Assembly (NCBI RefSeq): GCF_029269825.1
Contig: NZ_JARJHU010000005.1
Location: forward strand, 62,001 to 126,000
Length of the DNA stretch: 64,000 nt
Source: Pedobacter sp. JY14-1
GTDB taxonomy: Bacteria; Bacteroidota; Bacteroidia; Sphingobacteriales; Sphingobacteriaceae
Reading direction: 5' to 3'
Shown here one piece after another: positions 26,747-35,500 of the stretch. Each line of letters begins with the position of its first letter. Positions within the stretch are counted from its first letter, which is position 1. The position numbers and the translations under genes were made by a program. Under the pieces are notes generated by a model that worked only from the letters and a program-made list of their open reading frames with translations, had not been told where the DNA came from and made no database searches.

Positions 26747-26989
26747 GGATTGGAGGACTGGAATAAGAGACTGGACGAAAATCTTGAACCTGAAAAACAT
26801 GGTAATACCGCAGCCGATGAGAACGCAGAGGCATTTTCCCGGTCGAGGGGCAGCGGCGACCAGTCAGACGATCCTGATAAGTTAACAGGCTTGCCGGACA
26901 CCAGAGACCTGGGAGAATATGAAGACAACATGGCGCAGAACCACCCTAAGGCCTCAAATCCCGAGGAAAACCTCTCCAGAGAGGAATAA
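26729..26989 (+). CDS. small hydrophilic hypothetical protein (86 aa)
   Basis: The product starts MNNQNKGLEDWNKRLDENLEPEKHGN and ends KASNPEENLSREE. It is wholly polar, acidic, without cysteine or hydrophobic stretch, and is likely disordered. Short proteins of this composition are frequent in Sphingobacteriaceae and some are stress-induced, but I do not recognise a family. The stop TAA (26987-26989) directly abuts the converging DUF5686 stop, which argues that both ends are real. Confidence 0.6.
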   Translation: MNNQNKGLEDWNKRLDENLEPEKHGNTAADENAEAFSRSRGSGDQSDDPDKLTGLPDTRDLGEYEDNMAQNHPKASNPEENLSREE

Positions 26990-29551
26990 CTAAAAATCAA
27001 ACTTGATCCTGGCCCTTATGCCCCATTCCGATACATTGGGCAGGTTCAGATAAGTGAACCGCCTTACGGCATCAACACGCAGTACCTTAAAGATATTGCT
27101 GACCCCTACACTGCCCTCTATATAAGGCTCCCTGTCCAGGGAATTGGTTACAGCTATACCATCTGCATTTCTGACAAACTGTAAAGTAGATGTATTAAAG
27201 GTTGGGTTATTCTCATCCCGCAACCCTCCGTACAGTGCTTTTACAGAAAATACTTCGCGGAGCTTAAGTTCCCGCAGCAACGGGATTTTATTGAAAAAGA
27301 AACCATTGAAACTGTGATCAATGCGGATACTCGCATAGTGGTCACTGACGAATTCCATAAAATTCATGAGGTTATAAGAATTCAGCTGGTAAGCATAGGT
27401 TTGGTTAGCCCGGTGAATGTCCAGCAAGGGAAACGGTGCCCGTCCAAAAATATAACCGCCTTCCAGCGTAACATCAGCATATCCCAGCTGTGAGAGATAA
27501 AAGCGCTTATCTATGCTGCCCAAAAGATTATGGTAACTGTAGTCTCCTCCAAGCACACCTTTTAAACCGGCAGTATAACGCAGGTTAAAGATTGGGTAAG
27601 GACCAACCAGCGGTGTACGGTAAAGCTTGGTCTGGTAAAACTTCTCATTGGGTGCATAACGGAGCTGAAGCGTAGCTTCTGTGGTATTGAGGTGGTCTAA
27701 CCGGCTGAAGAGATCTGCAGGAGAATTATTGAAGTAAAGATTTCCTGCTGGCGACTGTTTCCATTTACGGAGTCCCAGGCTGTAAGAAAAATGGTTTTCA
27801 AATTCATGCACGTAATCGAGCCGGTAAAAATCATTGTACAGCATCATATTGGCCTCACCCCGTTTGAAGGACAACAGGAAATTGTCTTCCTGTACAAACT
27901 GGAGTTCCTGTCCGGGTATCTTGGTGTCACGCTGGAAACTTGCCCTTACATAGTTCTGTGGAAACGCATAAATAGATTTGTTATTGAGCGACCAGGTACC
28001 GCTCAGGAAATACTTCCATTTCTGGTCGGTAAAACCATAGGCTGCATAAGTCTCAAAATAATATCTTTTACTTAACGCCGTCGTTGTCCGTCCACCCAGG
28101 CGCAACCTGAACCCTTCTACATTGTTGAAACTGTAAAAGGTATTGACAGGCCCCATCTCAAAAGGGCCGAAGTCTTTGTAACCGGCAAAGAAAAGCGTCA
28201 CAACATCCATTGTCCGCTTGAATGAAGGAATCGTCTGCAGGCTGTCGATATGTACGTAAACATTTTGCTGAGCAGCAGTGAGCGCCTGGGGACGGTTACT
28301 TGCCCAGAACTCCTCTGAACGTCCCGTAGCACCGGGTACTGCAGATAACCTTGAATCACGGAAGACTGAATCGGGTGCCGGCTGGTTGATCCTGTAGTTC
28401 TGGTAGGCCACTGTCCTTTCCCCGGTGAAACCAGTACCGCCTTTCTTACTGAGGCCGAAATCCACAATCAGGTTGCTCTTGCTGAGGTGATACCTGCTGT
28501 CAGGGTTACGCTCAAAATCCAGCTTCGCCTCCAGTGCACGCACAAAATTAAGGTTAATGTCTTTGTTCACACCCAGATAAGCATTCTGCACCGCGTAGTT
28601 ACTATCCAGTGTCACATACAGTTTCCCTTCAAATAAAAGGTCAGTTTTGTTACGTGGAGTAAAGGAAAGTTCCACGAGCTGAGGCTGGTGGTCCTTAACC
28701 GTATCCGTGATGAAGAATTTATAAAAAGCAGGTGCAGCATCAGCGATCGGGCTCAACAACTGGTTGCTGACCACAGAAATGTTATTGTCATAAATATCAA
28801 TATCCTGGTACATCCGGTCGAAATAGGCACTAACGCCCTGGTTGTCGATAAAGCGTTCATCAAAATTGACTTTTTTATCTGCTATAAGTATCTTTTTTGT
28901 CTTTTCCGGATGTTTATTATAATAGTAGTCAGATATTTTTTCCTGCTGGAATACCGGCAGCGTCGTTTTTCCCCCGATTTTATCAGAATCCTGCTCCTGA
29001 AATAAAAACTGGTAATTCCTGAACATTTTTTTATTACGGAACTGATCGGAAAGATTGCTCATAGAGAACAACATCCGCTCATACTTCTGATAAGTGACCT
29101 GATCGTAATGTTCGGCCCTGTTCTTTGATTTATTGGCGATTACCTTACGGATAAGTGCGACAGCGGGATTTTCCCGATTACGGTAAGGCGCTTTTCTCGT
29201 ACCTCTGATGACGACTTCGTTCATCTGCATAGCCTCATCCTGTAACTGAATATTGATAACCTGTGAAACTCCTGGCTTAATGGGCTTGACCTGGGTCTTA
29301 TAACCCACATAGGTGAACCTGATCTGGTTATCATTACTATTGATATCAATAGTATACTTACCATCTATATCGGTCTTGCCTCCTTTACCACCCGGTAGCA
29401 ATACATAAGACACATACGGAACGGACTCTTTACTGGCTGCATCGGTTACCGTTCCACTGATCCTGGTCTGCTGAGCAAATGATGGCAGGCCGGACAGCAT
29501 AAACAGGAATGGTGTAAATGCTATAAAAAAAATGAAAGATTGACGTTTCAT
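26990..29551 (-). CDS. DUF5686 outer-membrane protein with carboxypeptidase-like domain
   Basis: An 853-residue protein. The signal peptide (FIFFIAFTPFLFMLSGLPSFA) is followed by a CarboxypepD_reg-like domain starting RISGTVTDAASKESVPYVS and ending VINIQLQDEAMQMNEVVI. This is the same plug-like leader found in TonB receptors. The rest is the DUF5686 barrel family, opening with NPAVALIRKVIANKSKNR and closing with ISEW-like strands and a terminal aromatic KFDF. No TonB box or plug is seen, so I do not call it a SusC receptor. Role unknown, outer-membrane location. A TACCTTTG box (complement of 29576-29583) lies 25 bases upstream. Confidence 0.85.
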   Translation of the reverse strand: MKRQSFIFFIAFTPFLFMLSGLPSFAQQTRISGTVTDAASKESVPYVSYVLLPGGKGGKTDIDGKYTIDINSNDNQIRFTYVGYKTQVKPIKPGVSQVINIQLQDEAMQMNEVVIRGTRKAPYRNRENPAVALIRKVIANKSKNRAEHYDQVTYQKYERMLFSMSNLSDQFRNKKMFRNYQFLFQEQDSDKIGGKTTLPVFQQEKISDYYYNKHPEKTKKILIADKKVNFDERFIDNQGVSAYFDRMYQDIDIYDNNISVVSNQLLSPIADAAPAFYKFFITDTVKDHQPQLVELSFTPRNKTDLLFEGKLYVTLDSNYAVQNAYLGVNKDINLNFVRALEAKLDFERNPDSRYHLSKSNLIVDFGLSKKGGTGFTGERTVAYQNYRINQPAPDSVFRDSRLSAVPGATGRSEEFWASNRPQALTAAQQNVYVHIDSLQTIPSFKRTMDVVTLFFAGYKDFGPFEMGPVNTFYSFNNVEGFRLRLGGRTTTALSKRYYFETYAAYGFTDQKWKYFLSGTWSLNNKSIYAFPQNYVRASFQRDTKIPGQELQFVQEDNFLLSFKRGEANMMLYNDFYRLDYVHEFENHFSYSLGLRKWKQSPAGNLYFNNSPADLFSRLDHLNTTEATLQLRYAPNEKFYQTKLYRTPLVGPYPIFNLRYTAGLKGVLGGDYSYHNLLGSIDKRFYLSQLGYADVTLEGGYIFGRAPFPLLDIHRANQTYAYQLNSYNLMNFMEFVSDHYASIRIDHSFNGFFFNKIPLLRELKLREVFSVKALYGGLRDENNPTFNTSTLQFVRNADGIAVTNSLDREPYIEGSVGVSNIFKVLRVDAVRRFTYLNLPNVSEWGIRARIKFDF

Positions 29552-29669
29552 CTGATATTAACCTAAAAAACCAGTCAAAGGTAATACTCAACTTTTGAAT
29601 TTTACAGTACAAAAGTCAATTAAAGACCTGGTGTAAATGTTATGACATCAAAATGAAAAACGGATATCG

Positions 29670-30932
29670 TTAAAAGTTGATAATGAACTCGGTGAGTCCT
29701 GATTGTTTGGTCTTTAGAGAGAAATCAAAGCCATGGTTGAGCAGTATCTCGCGCACAAGGGTAAGTCCTATCCCCTGTCCGTCTCTTTTGGTACTGAAGA
29801 ACGGACTGAAAAGCTGTTCGCTGATCGCATCAGGAATACCCTTTCCGTTATCGGTGACGGACAGACTGTGCTGTTCTGGTTTGAGCAGAATACGGATCTC
29901 CCCCGCCTCTCCGACAGCTTCCAGTGCATTTTTGACAATATTGATCATCACCTGTTCCATTTGCTGAGAATCGGCGGAGACATGATAAGGCCTTTCCGGT
30001 AATTTTAAGAGAAGCCGCGTTTGCTGTGAATCAGCCTTGACCTGCATAAACGAAGCGACAGACCTGATCAAAGCAACCATATCGGTATTTTGCTTCCTCA
30101 CCGGCGACAGTTTCACCAGGTCCGCAAAATTGCGCATGAACTGGTTCAGGTTGTGGTTTCGGTCTGCTGCAACCTGCAATGCGTTTCTGAGCGCCTCCCT
30201 GCCGGGAACATTCCAGATCTCCTTATTGCCCAGCGCCAGGCTGATGATCGAATTGACCGGCCCGACCGTATTGTTCACTTCATGGGCCATCATGCGGATC
30301 ACCTTGCCATAGGCATTCTTTTCTGCCTGCACCAATTCGTTAGTCAGTTCTTCGATCATAATAAAAAACCTGGGAAATCCCCGGTCAATAAAATTCGATT
30401 TCTGAACTTTATAGGTATGGAAACCACCAATACGCATGATACGGGAGGTTCCCGGCCTCAGTCCGGTCACATCGGCAACAAAGCCTGCCGTTTCAGTGCC
30501 CAGTATTTCCCTTGCCTTAGGGTTGACCTGACGGAGTTGCTGGTCGTAATCAAGTATGACAATACCCGTAGGCGATGTCTGTATCAGCTTCTCCAGGAAA
30601 AAATGCTGAGCCTCTTGTTTGGTCCTTTCCTCACGAAGCGCATCCATCATCTGATTATAAACTTCAATGAGTGCATCAGTTTCTTGTTTTCCGGTTGGCA
30701 GGAACCGGGTATTGAAATCACGGTCCCTTATCGCATTGATCCCTTTGCGCAGCTGATTGATCGGTTCGATCAGCTGTCGGTAGAGACTTAAAGATACCAG
30801 TACAGAAACGATCACAAAGACTTCCGTAAGGATAAAGTAAACTACGTTCTTCTCCAGGATGAAATAACTCAGTACCAGGAGCACTATGTGGATGACTGTA
30901 ACAAACAAGACATATTTCGTCCTGAGCCTCAT
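29670..30932 (-). CDS. sensor histidine kinase, NtrB/NtrY-type
   Basis: A 420-residue inner-membrane kinase. Two hydrophobic segments at the N-terminus (LFVTVIHIVLLVLSYFIL, VYFILTEVFVIVSVLVSL) are followed by a HAMP-like stretch (NQLRKGINAIRDRDFNTRF), a PAS-like domain around TSPTGIVILDYDQQLRQVN, then the H-box MMAHEVNNTVGPVNS with phosphorylated His217. The ATP-binding domain has VMINIVKNALEA (N box), VTDNGKGIP (G1), FFSTKRDGQGIGLTL (F/G2). It shares a four-base ATGA overlap with the sigma-54 regulator gene upstream, so the pair is coupled. Signal unknown; its operon partners are an export system, so an envelope or toxic-compound stimulus is likely. Confidence 0.92.
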   Translation of the reverse strand: MRLRTKYVLFVTVIHIVLLVLSYFILEKNVVYFILTEVFVIVSVLVSLSLYRQLIEPINQLRKGINAIRDRDFNTRFLPTGKQETDALIEVYNQMMDALREERTKQEAQHFFLEKLIQTSPTGIVILDYDQQLRQVNPKAREILGTETAGFVADVTGLRPGTSRIMRIGGFHTYKVQKSNFIDRGFPRFFIMIEELTNELVQAEKNAYGKVIRMMAHEVNNTVGPVNSIISLALGNKEIWNVPGREALRNALQVAADRNHNLNQFMRNFADLVKLSPVRKQNTDMVALIRSVASFMQVKADSQQTRLLLKLPERPYHVSADSQQMEQVMINIVKNALEAVGEAGEIRILLKPEQHSLSVTDNGKGIPDAISEQLFSPFFSTKRDGQGIGLTLVREILLNHGFDFSLKTKQSGLTEFIINF

Positions 30933-32305
30933 TCCGGTTCATTATCGTTAAAGGGAATCCTGTATTTTTCCAGCCGGCGGTAAAGCGCGTTTCTGGTGAT
31001 GCCCAGAGAAGCCGCAGCTTTACTGATCTTATGGTTATGATACGCCATCGCCTGTTTGACCATTCCGATCTCCATTTCCTCCAGCGTGATGCTACCTACT
31101 CCGGGAAGCTGGTTTGAAGACTTTTTAGAAGCTGGTATTTCCAGATGGACCTTGAAGTCATCGGGAATCAGTTCATTATTGCTACTGAGCAGTACGGTAC
31201 GCTCGACCAGGTTTTTAAGCTGCCGGATATTGCCCGGGAGTTCAAGCTGCTGCAGCCACTTCATCGCTGCGGATGAAACGGACAAACCTGGTCGCGCATA
31301 GATCTCACGGAGGTTGCTCACAAAGAAATCAACCAGGATAGGTATGTCGCTCTTGCGTTCCCGTAATGGTGGCAATTGAATGGTGATCAGGTTAATGCGG
31401 TACAGCAAATCCTCCCGAAAGGTGCCTTTGCCAACCATCTCGAACAAGTTTTTGTTGGTAGCACAGACCACCCTGACATCTATCGTACGGCTCTTGCTGC
31501 TGCCCAGCACCTCATAGGTACGGTCCTGAAGCACACGCAGCAGCTTAACCTGGCTACCCGGCTCCAGTTCACCGATCTCGTCAAGAAAGATCGTACCCTT
31601 ACCCGCCATTTCAAAACGGCCAGGCCGGTCAAAGCGTGCATCGGTAAAAGCCCCCCGTACATGACCGAACATTTCGCTTTCAAACAGAGCGGAAGAAACG
31701 CCTCCGAGATTCACCTTTACAAAGGGTCTGCCCGCTCTGTGGCTGTTTTCATGTATAGCTTCAGCGATCAGTTCCTTCCCGGTGCCGCTTTCACCCAGGA
31801 TCAGCACTGATGCGTCCGTAGCGGCAATCCTGCCGATCGTTTCCAGGATGTTCAGCATGGCAGGGTCTTCGGTAATGATCTGTCTGAACCTGTATTTGCT
31901 GTCAAGTTCAGCCCTGGTACCTGTATCATGCTTTGTATCCTGCAGTTTAAGCAGTGTATTGACCGACTGCAGCAGATGTTCATTGGTCCAGGGCTTATTG
32001 ATGAAATCGTTCGCACCCAGCTTCATGCCCTGTACGGCCAGCGAGATACTGGCCCACCCGGTGATCAGGATCACCGGCACTGACGGGCTCAGTTCACGAA
32101 TATCCCTGAGCAGCCGCATGCCTTCTTCACCGGAAGTGTCCATAGAGAAATTCAGGTCGAGGAGGATGAGCCTCGGCACCTGCTGTTTTACGATTTCCAG
32201 GGCATCCCCGGCAGTATCCGCCGTAAGTACCCTATGCCCGGCATCTTCCAGCAACAGGGATAAAGAGGTCCTTACGGCGATATCGTCATCTGCAATCAGT
32301 ATCAT
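30929..32305 (-). CDS. sigma-54-dependent NtrC-family response regulator
   Basis: A 458-residue regulator with receiver, AAA+ and Fis-type DNA-binding domains. Phospho-acceptor Asp50 lies in LILLDLNFS. The ATPase domain has Walker A GESGTGKE at about 171-178, the sigma-54 contact loop GAFTDA (218-223) in place of the usual GAFTGA, Walker B TIFLDEIGEL, and the arginine finger region DVRVVCATNKN/FREDLLYRIN. The C-terminal helix-turn-helix is ISKAAASLGITRNALYRRLEKY. ATG at 32305 is used; the 32311 codon is TTG. It follows the ABC permease by 18 bases and is coupled to the kinase. It most probably controls its own operon through the sigma-54-like site at 38277. Confidence 0.93.
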   Translation of the reverse strand: MILIADDDIAVRTSLSLLLEDAGHRVLTADTAGDALEIVKQQVPRLILLDLNFSMDTSGEEGMRLLRDIRELSPSVPVILITGWASISLAVQGMKLGANDFINKPWTNEHLLQSVNTLLKLQDTKHDTGTRAELDSKYRFRQIITEDPAMLNILETIGRIAATDASVLILGESGTGKELIAEAIHENSHRAGRPFVKVNLGGVSSALFESEMFGHVRGAFTDARFDRPGRFEMAGKGTIFLDEIGELEPGSQVKLLRVLQDRTYEVLGSSKSRTIDVRVVCATNKNLFEMVGKGTFREDLLYRINLITIQLPPLRERKSDIPILVDFFVSNLREIYARPGLSVSSAAMKWLQQLELPGNIRQLKNLVERTVLLSSNNELIPDDFKVHLEIPASKKSSNQLPGVGSITLEEMEIGMVKQAMAYHNHKISKAAASLGITRNALYRRLEKYRIPFNDNEPE

Positions 32306-32323
32306 ATCCAAATATAAGGCAGA

Positions 32324-33511
32324 TTATTCTTCATGCAAGGCGATTGCCGGATGAATGGCTGCCGCCTGACGTCCCGGATAAAATGCACAGAAGATAACCA
32401 GCAGGTAAATAAAAAGTATCGAAAGCAGCAACGCGATCAGATAAACCCCTGCGGGAACGTTAAACACACTAAGAAGCGGGAACTGTATGGCAAAAAAAGT
32501 ACCGACGACCAGTGACAATGAGGCCAGCAGCAGCGACTCACTGACCAGCTGTCCGGATATTGAACCTGAAGAGGCCCCGATTGCCATCCGCAGGCCGATC
32601 TCCGCACGGCGCTGGCTGATGTTGTACCAAAGCACACCAAACAGGCCAAGCGCCACATTGAAGATCAGAAATCCGGCCACCGTCATAAAAATGATCACCG
32701 GAATTATGGTTTCACCGTTTTTTGAATCCCGCATTTCATCCATATGCCTGATTTCCAGATCGGTGTTTTGCATCATACTTGACAGCAACTTACTCATTTT
32801 ACTTTCGAATGCCGCATCCGCATCTGGCCCTACTTTAATCAGCAGATTGCCGAGCCAGCTGAACGAAGCGGTATCAATCTTTCTGTAAAATGCGGGGCCT
32901 GTCGGACGATAATCCCCGTCCGCTTTCACATCCTCCACTACGCCTATGATCTTCCAACGCTCCTTTTCATCGTCCGCCTGCACCGTTTTACCGGCCGCAG
33001 CATCATCACCGAACATTGCTCTTTTAAGCGAGGTATTGATTACCATTGGCTTAACTGCATTCAATCTGTCCTGGTCCGAATTGAACCATCTGCCTTCTAC
33101 TAATTTCATCCCAAGAACCTTCTGATAATCATCTTCTACCATATAGGTATTGATGGGGTTCAGGTTGTTACCTTTATACGAAAAGCCAGTGGTTGATACG
33201 CTTCCCGAATATGGGAAGTTCGCACTTGAATAAGTGACCTCTCTTACCTGCGGCATTGCCTTCAATGCCCGCCTGATATTTTCATAAAATAGACTGAGCG
33301 AATCCCTGTTCTCGGTTTTCAGCGGATTCCGGTAACTGACCGACCAGACTCGCTCATATTCAATGCCCGACGGCTTACTGTAATTGAGATAGTAATTGAC
33401 CAGCATCGACATCACCGCAAAAATGACCGCGAACGAAACCAGTATTTCCGAAAGAAACAGCACATTTTGTTTCCTTTTATTCCAGATGAGTTTAAATAAA
33501 TGCTTAAGCAT
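32324..33511 (-). CDS. ABC transporter permease, MacB/FtsX-type (second)
   Basis: A 395-residue membrane protein with the MacB layout: a first helix (NVLFLSEILVSFAVIFAVMSMLV), a large periplasmic MacB_PCD domain (about 50-270), then three C-terminal helices in the FtsX domain (IFMTVAGFLIFNVALGLFGVLWY, SLLLASLSLVVGTFFAIQF, LIALLLSILFIYLLVIFCAF). RAEIGLRMAIGAS is the FtsX coupling stretch. It is the fifth gene of the operon, 19 bases after the first permease. The two permeases differ markedly in sequence, suggesting a heterodimer. Confidence 0.88.
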   Translation of the reverse strand: MLKHLFKLIWNKRKQNVLFLSEILVSFAVIFAVMSMLVNYYLNYSKPSGIEYERVWSVSYRNPLKTENRDSLSLFYENIRRALKAMPQVREVTYSSANFPYSGSVSTTGFSYKGNNLNPINTYMVEDDYQKVLGMKLVEGRWFNSDQDRLNAVKPMVINTSLKRAMFGDDAAAGKTVQADDEKERWKIIGVVEDVKADGDYRPTGPAFYRKIDTASFSWLGNLLIKVGPDADAAFESKMSKLLSSMMQNTDLEIRHMDEMRDSKNGETIIPVIIFMTVAGFLIFNVALGLFGVLWYNISQRRAEIGLRMAIGASSGSISGQLVSESLLLASLSLVVGTFFAIQFPLLSVFNVPAGVYLIALLLSILFIYLLVIFCAFYPGRQAAAIHPAIALHEE

Positions 33512-33530
33512 AATGACGTTTTTAATAGTA

Positions 33531-34805
33531 TTACTTGGCCTTTAAGGCATATACAACATTCATCCTCGACATACGCCAGGCTGGATACACTCCTGACAGA
33601 AATCCAAAGACCAGGCAAAGCAGCAAACCGAAGACCAGCACCTTCAGGTTCAGAGCAAGATTCAGGTCCGGAAGAATATCTGCTTGGTTAAACATGTAGA
33701 TAGCAATCGAAGATAGTACAAGACCGATCAGGCCACCCAAAAGGGTAAGTATGATGTTTTCGATCAGGAACTGGTAAACCAGCGTACGCGAAGAAGCACC
33801 AAATGCCTTGCGAACACCGATCTCTGAAGAGCGTTCCATGATCCGGGTGATGTTGATATTGACCAGGTTAATGGTTGGAAGCAACAAAAACAGAAACACC
33901 AGCAGAGCAGCGAAAGTAAACATCCGCACAATACCTGTCTCCTCATTATTGCCAAAGATATTCCTGGCCAGTCCCTCGACTATCGATTCCGCATGGATGT
34001 ACAGCTTATCATACTCTGTTTGTGGCTTAAAGACCTTTTTCAGCAATTGCGCATATTCCGCCCGCATGGCAGGAACATCAGCTTCCGACCTGGCCAGCAA
34101 CACGGCACCATATTTTCCGATAAACCTGTCCTGCACCGAAAGATCTCGAACTCCTGTCGTACCTGCCATACCGTTAAAGTTTTTGGAGACACTGTAAGGG
34201 AGATAGATTTCACCGTAGAAATTCCGGTTACTTCTGGGGATACCCTTCACAACACCTGATACCCGGTAATTTACATTATCCAGTTCGATATACTTCCCGG
34301 TCACTCCTTCGGCCCTCCCAAAATATTTCGTGGCTGTGCGGTCGGTAATCACAGCGACTCTTGCGGCCTGCTGAACCTGCTGCTCATTGTAAGGCTTACC
34401 TTCCAGAAAATCGAACTCGGCAATTTCCCAGAAAGGGGCATTGGTGTATTTATATTCAATCACCAGCTTTTTATTGTTCACATAAGCATTGGCCGATGAC
34501 GAAAAAGTGAATATCCCCACCTTTTCAGGCGTTTTCATTTTCGCCACGTAGTCATTCAGAAACCGGAAAGATACCGAACTGCCATTATACCAACCTTCCT
34601 TCGTATTCAGCAGGGATGCCTTGGAAATATACAGGGAACGGTCACGTCTGTAATCGGGATAGGCTGGACTAAGTACCTTATCAATAAGCGCAGTGGTCAC
34701 CATCAGGATAGTAAGCGTAAAGCTGATGCCGAACAGGCTGATGAAGGTAAAGAACTTCCGGCGTTTCAGCACAGCCAGGGCTATTTTAAAGTAATTCTTT
34801 AACAT
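33531..34805 (-). CDS. ABC transporter permease, MacB/FtsX-type (first)
   Basis: A 424-residue protein with MLKNYFKIALAVLKRRKFF leading to helix 1 (TFISLFGISFTLTILMVTT), a periplasmic MacB_PCD domain with KVGIFTFSSSAN and EIAEFDFLEGKPY, then the FtsX motif IMERSSEIGVRKAFGASSRT and three C-terminal helices. It is the partner of the next permease and of the ATPase upstream, 20 bases before it. Its predicted job is to harvest ATP energy to pump substrate from the periplasm through TolC. Confidence 0.88.
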   Translation of the reverse strand: MLKNYFKIALAVLKRRKFFTFISLFGISFTLTILMVTTALIDKVLSPAYPDYRRDRSLYISKASLLNTKEGWYNGSSVSFRFLNDYVAKMKTPEKVGIFTFSSSANAYVNNKKLVIEYKYTNAPFWEIAEFDFLEGKPYNEQQVQQAARVAVITDRTATKYFGRAEGVTGKYIELDNVNYRVSGVVKGIPRSNRNFYGEIYLPYSVSKNFNGMAGTTGVRDLSVQDRFIGKYGAVLLARSEADVPAMRAEYAQLLKKVFKPQTEYDKLYIHAESIVEGLARNIFGNNEETGIVRMFTFAALLVFLFLLLPTINLVNINITRIMERSSEIGVRKAFGASSRTLVYQFLIENIILTLLGGLIGLVLSSIAIYMFNQADILPDLNLALNLKVLVFGLLLCLVFGFLSGVYPAWRMSRMNVVYALKAK

Positions 34806-34825
34806 ATCTGTATTATTAAAGCTTT

Positions 34826-35491
34826 CTACTGAACCTGTGAACCATCAAACAAACGCACCAGCCGGTGTGTCTTGCCGGCCATATGTTCATCGTGCGTGAC
34901 CATCACAATGGTGGTGCCCTCCTTTTCATTCAGGCTCATCAGGATATCCATGATCTCATTCCCCATGGCACTGTCGAGATTACCCGTAGGTTCATCGGCA
35001 AGGATGATCTGCGGCCTGCCCACGATCGCCCTGGCAATGGCCACACGCTGGCGCTGGCCACCGCTGAGCTGGCTTGGGAAATGCTTCATCCGGTTGCTCA
35101 ACCCCACCTTAGCCAGTGCCTCTTCAGAAAGACGCCTGCGCTCAGTAGAGGAAGCATTGCGGTAGAGTAACGGAAGTTCCACATTGTCCAGCACCTGCAG
35201 GTCGTTGATCAGATGATAGCTCTGGAAAATAAAACCCAGCTTCTCGTTGCGGAAATGGGCCAGCTGCCTGTCTTTAAACCGGCTGGTATCCTGTCCGTCA
35301 ATACTGACGCTACCTGAAGAAGGTTCATCGAGAAGTCCCATGATGTTAAGCAGGGTGCTTTTACCGCAACCCGAAGGACCCATGATAGAAAGGAATTCCC
35401 CTTTAGCAACGTTGAGGTTAATGCCGTTAACGGCCAGGGTCTCTACAGTGTCTGTGCGATACACCTTCTCAATATTTTGTAATTGTATCAT
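34826..35491 (-). CDS. ABC transporter ATP-binding protein, LolD/MacB-type
   Basis: A 221-residue ABC ATPase. Walker A is GPSGCGKSTLL, Q-loop LGFIFQSYHL, signature LSGGQRQRVAIARAI, Walker B IILADEPTGNLD, and switch His in MVTHDEHMA. The family length and the sequence LDNVELPLLYR match LolD/MacB-type exporters. It stands between the TolC gene and the two permease genes, separated by 9 and 20 bases, so one transcript is certain. Confidence 0.95.
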   Translation of the reverse strand: MIQLQNIEKVYRTDTVETLAVNGINLNVAKGEFLSIMGPSGCGKSTLLNIMGLLDEPSSGSVSIDGQDTSRFKDRQLAHFRNEKLGFIFQSYHLINDLQVLDNVELPLLYRNASSTERRRLSEEALAKVGLSNRMKHFPSQLSGGQRQRVAIARAIVGRPQIILADEPTGNLDSAMGNEIMDILMSLNEKEGTTIVMVTHDEHMAGKTHRLVRLFDGSQVQ

Positions 35492-35500
35492 AATGTATAT

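Noticed and set aside
26990..29551. TonB-dependent SusC-type receptor reading of the DUF5686 gene
   Set aside because: It has the carboxypeptidase-like leader but no plug domain or TonB box, and no SusD gene next to it.
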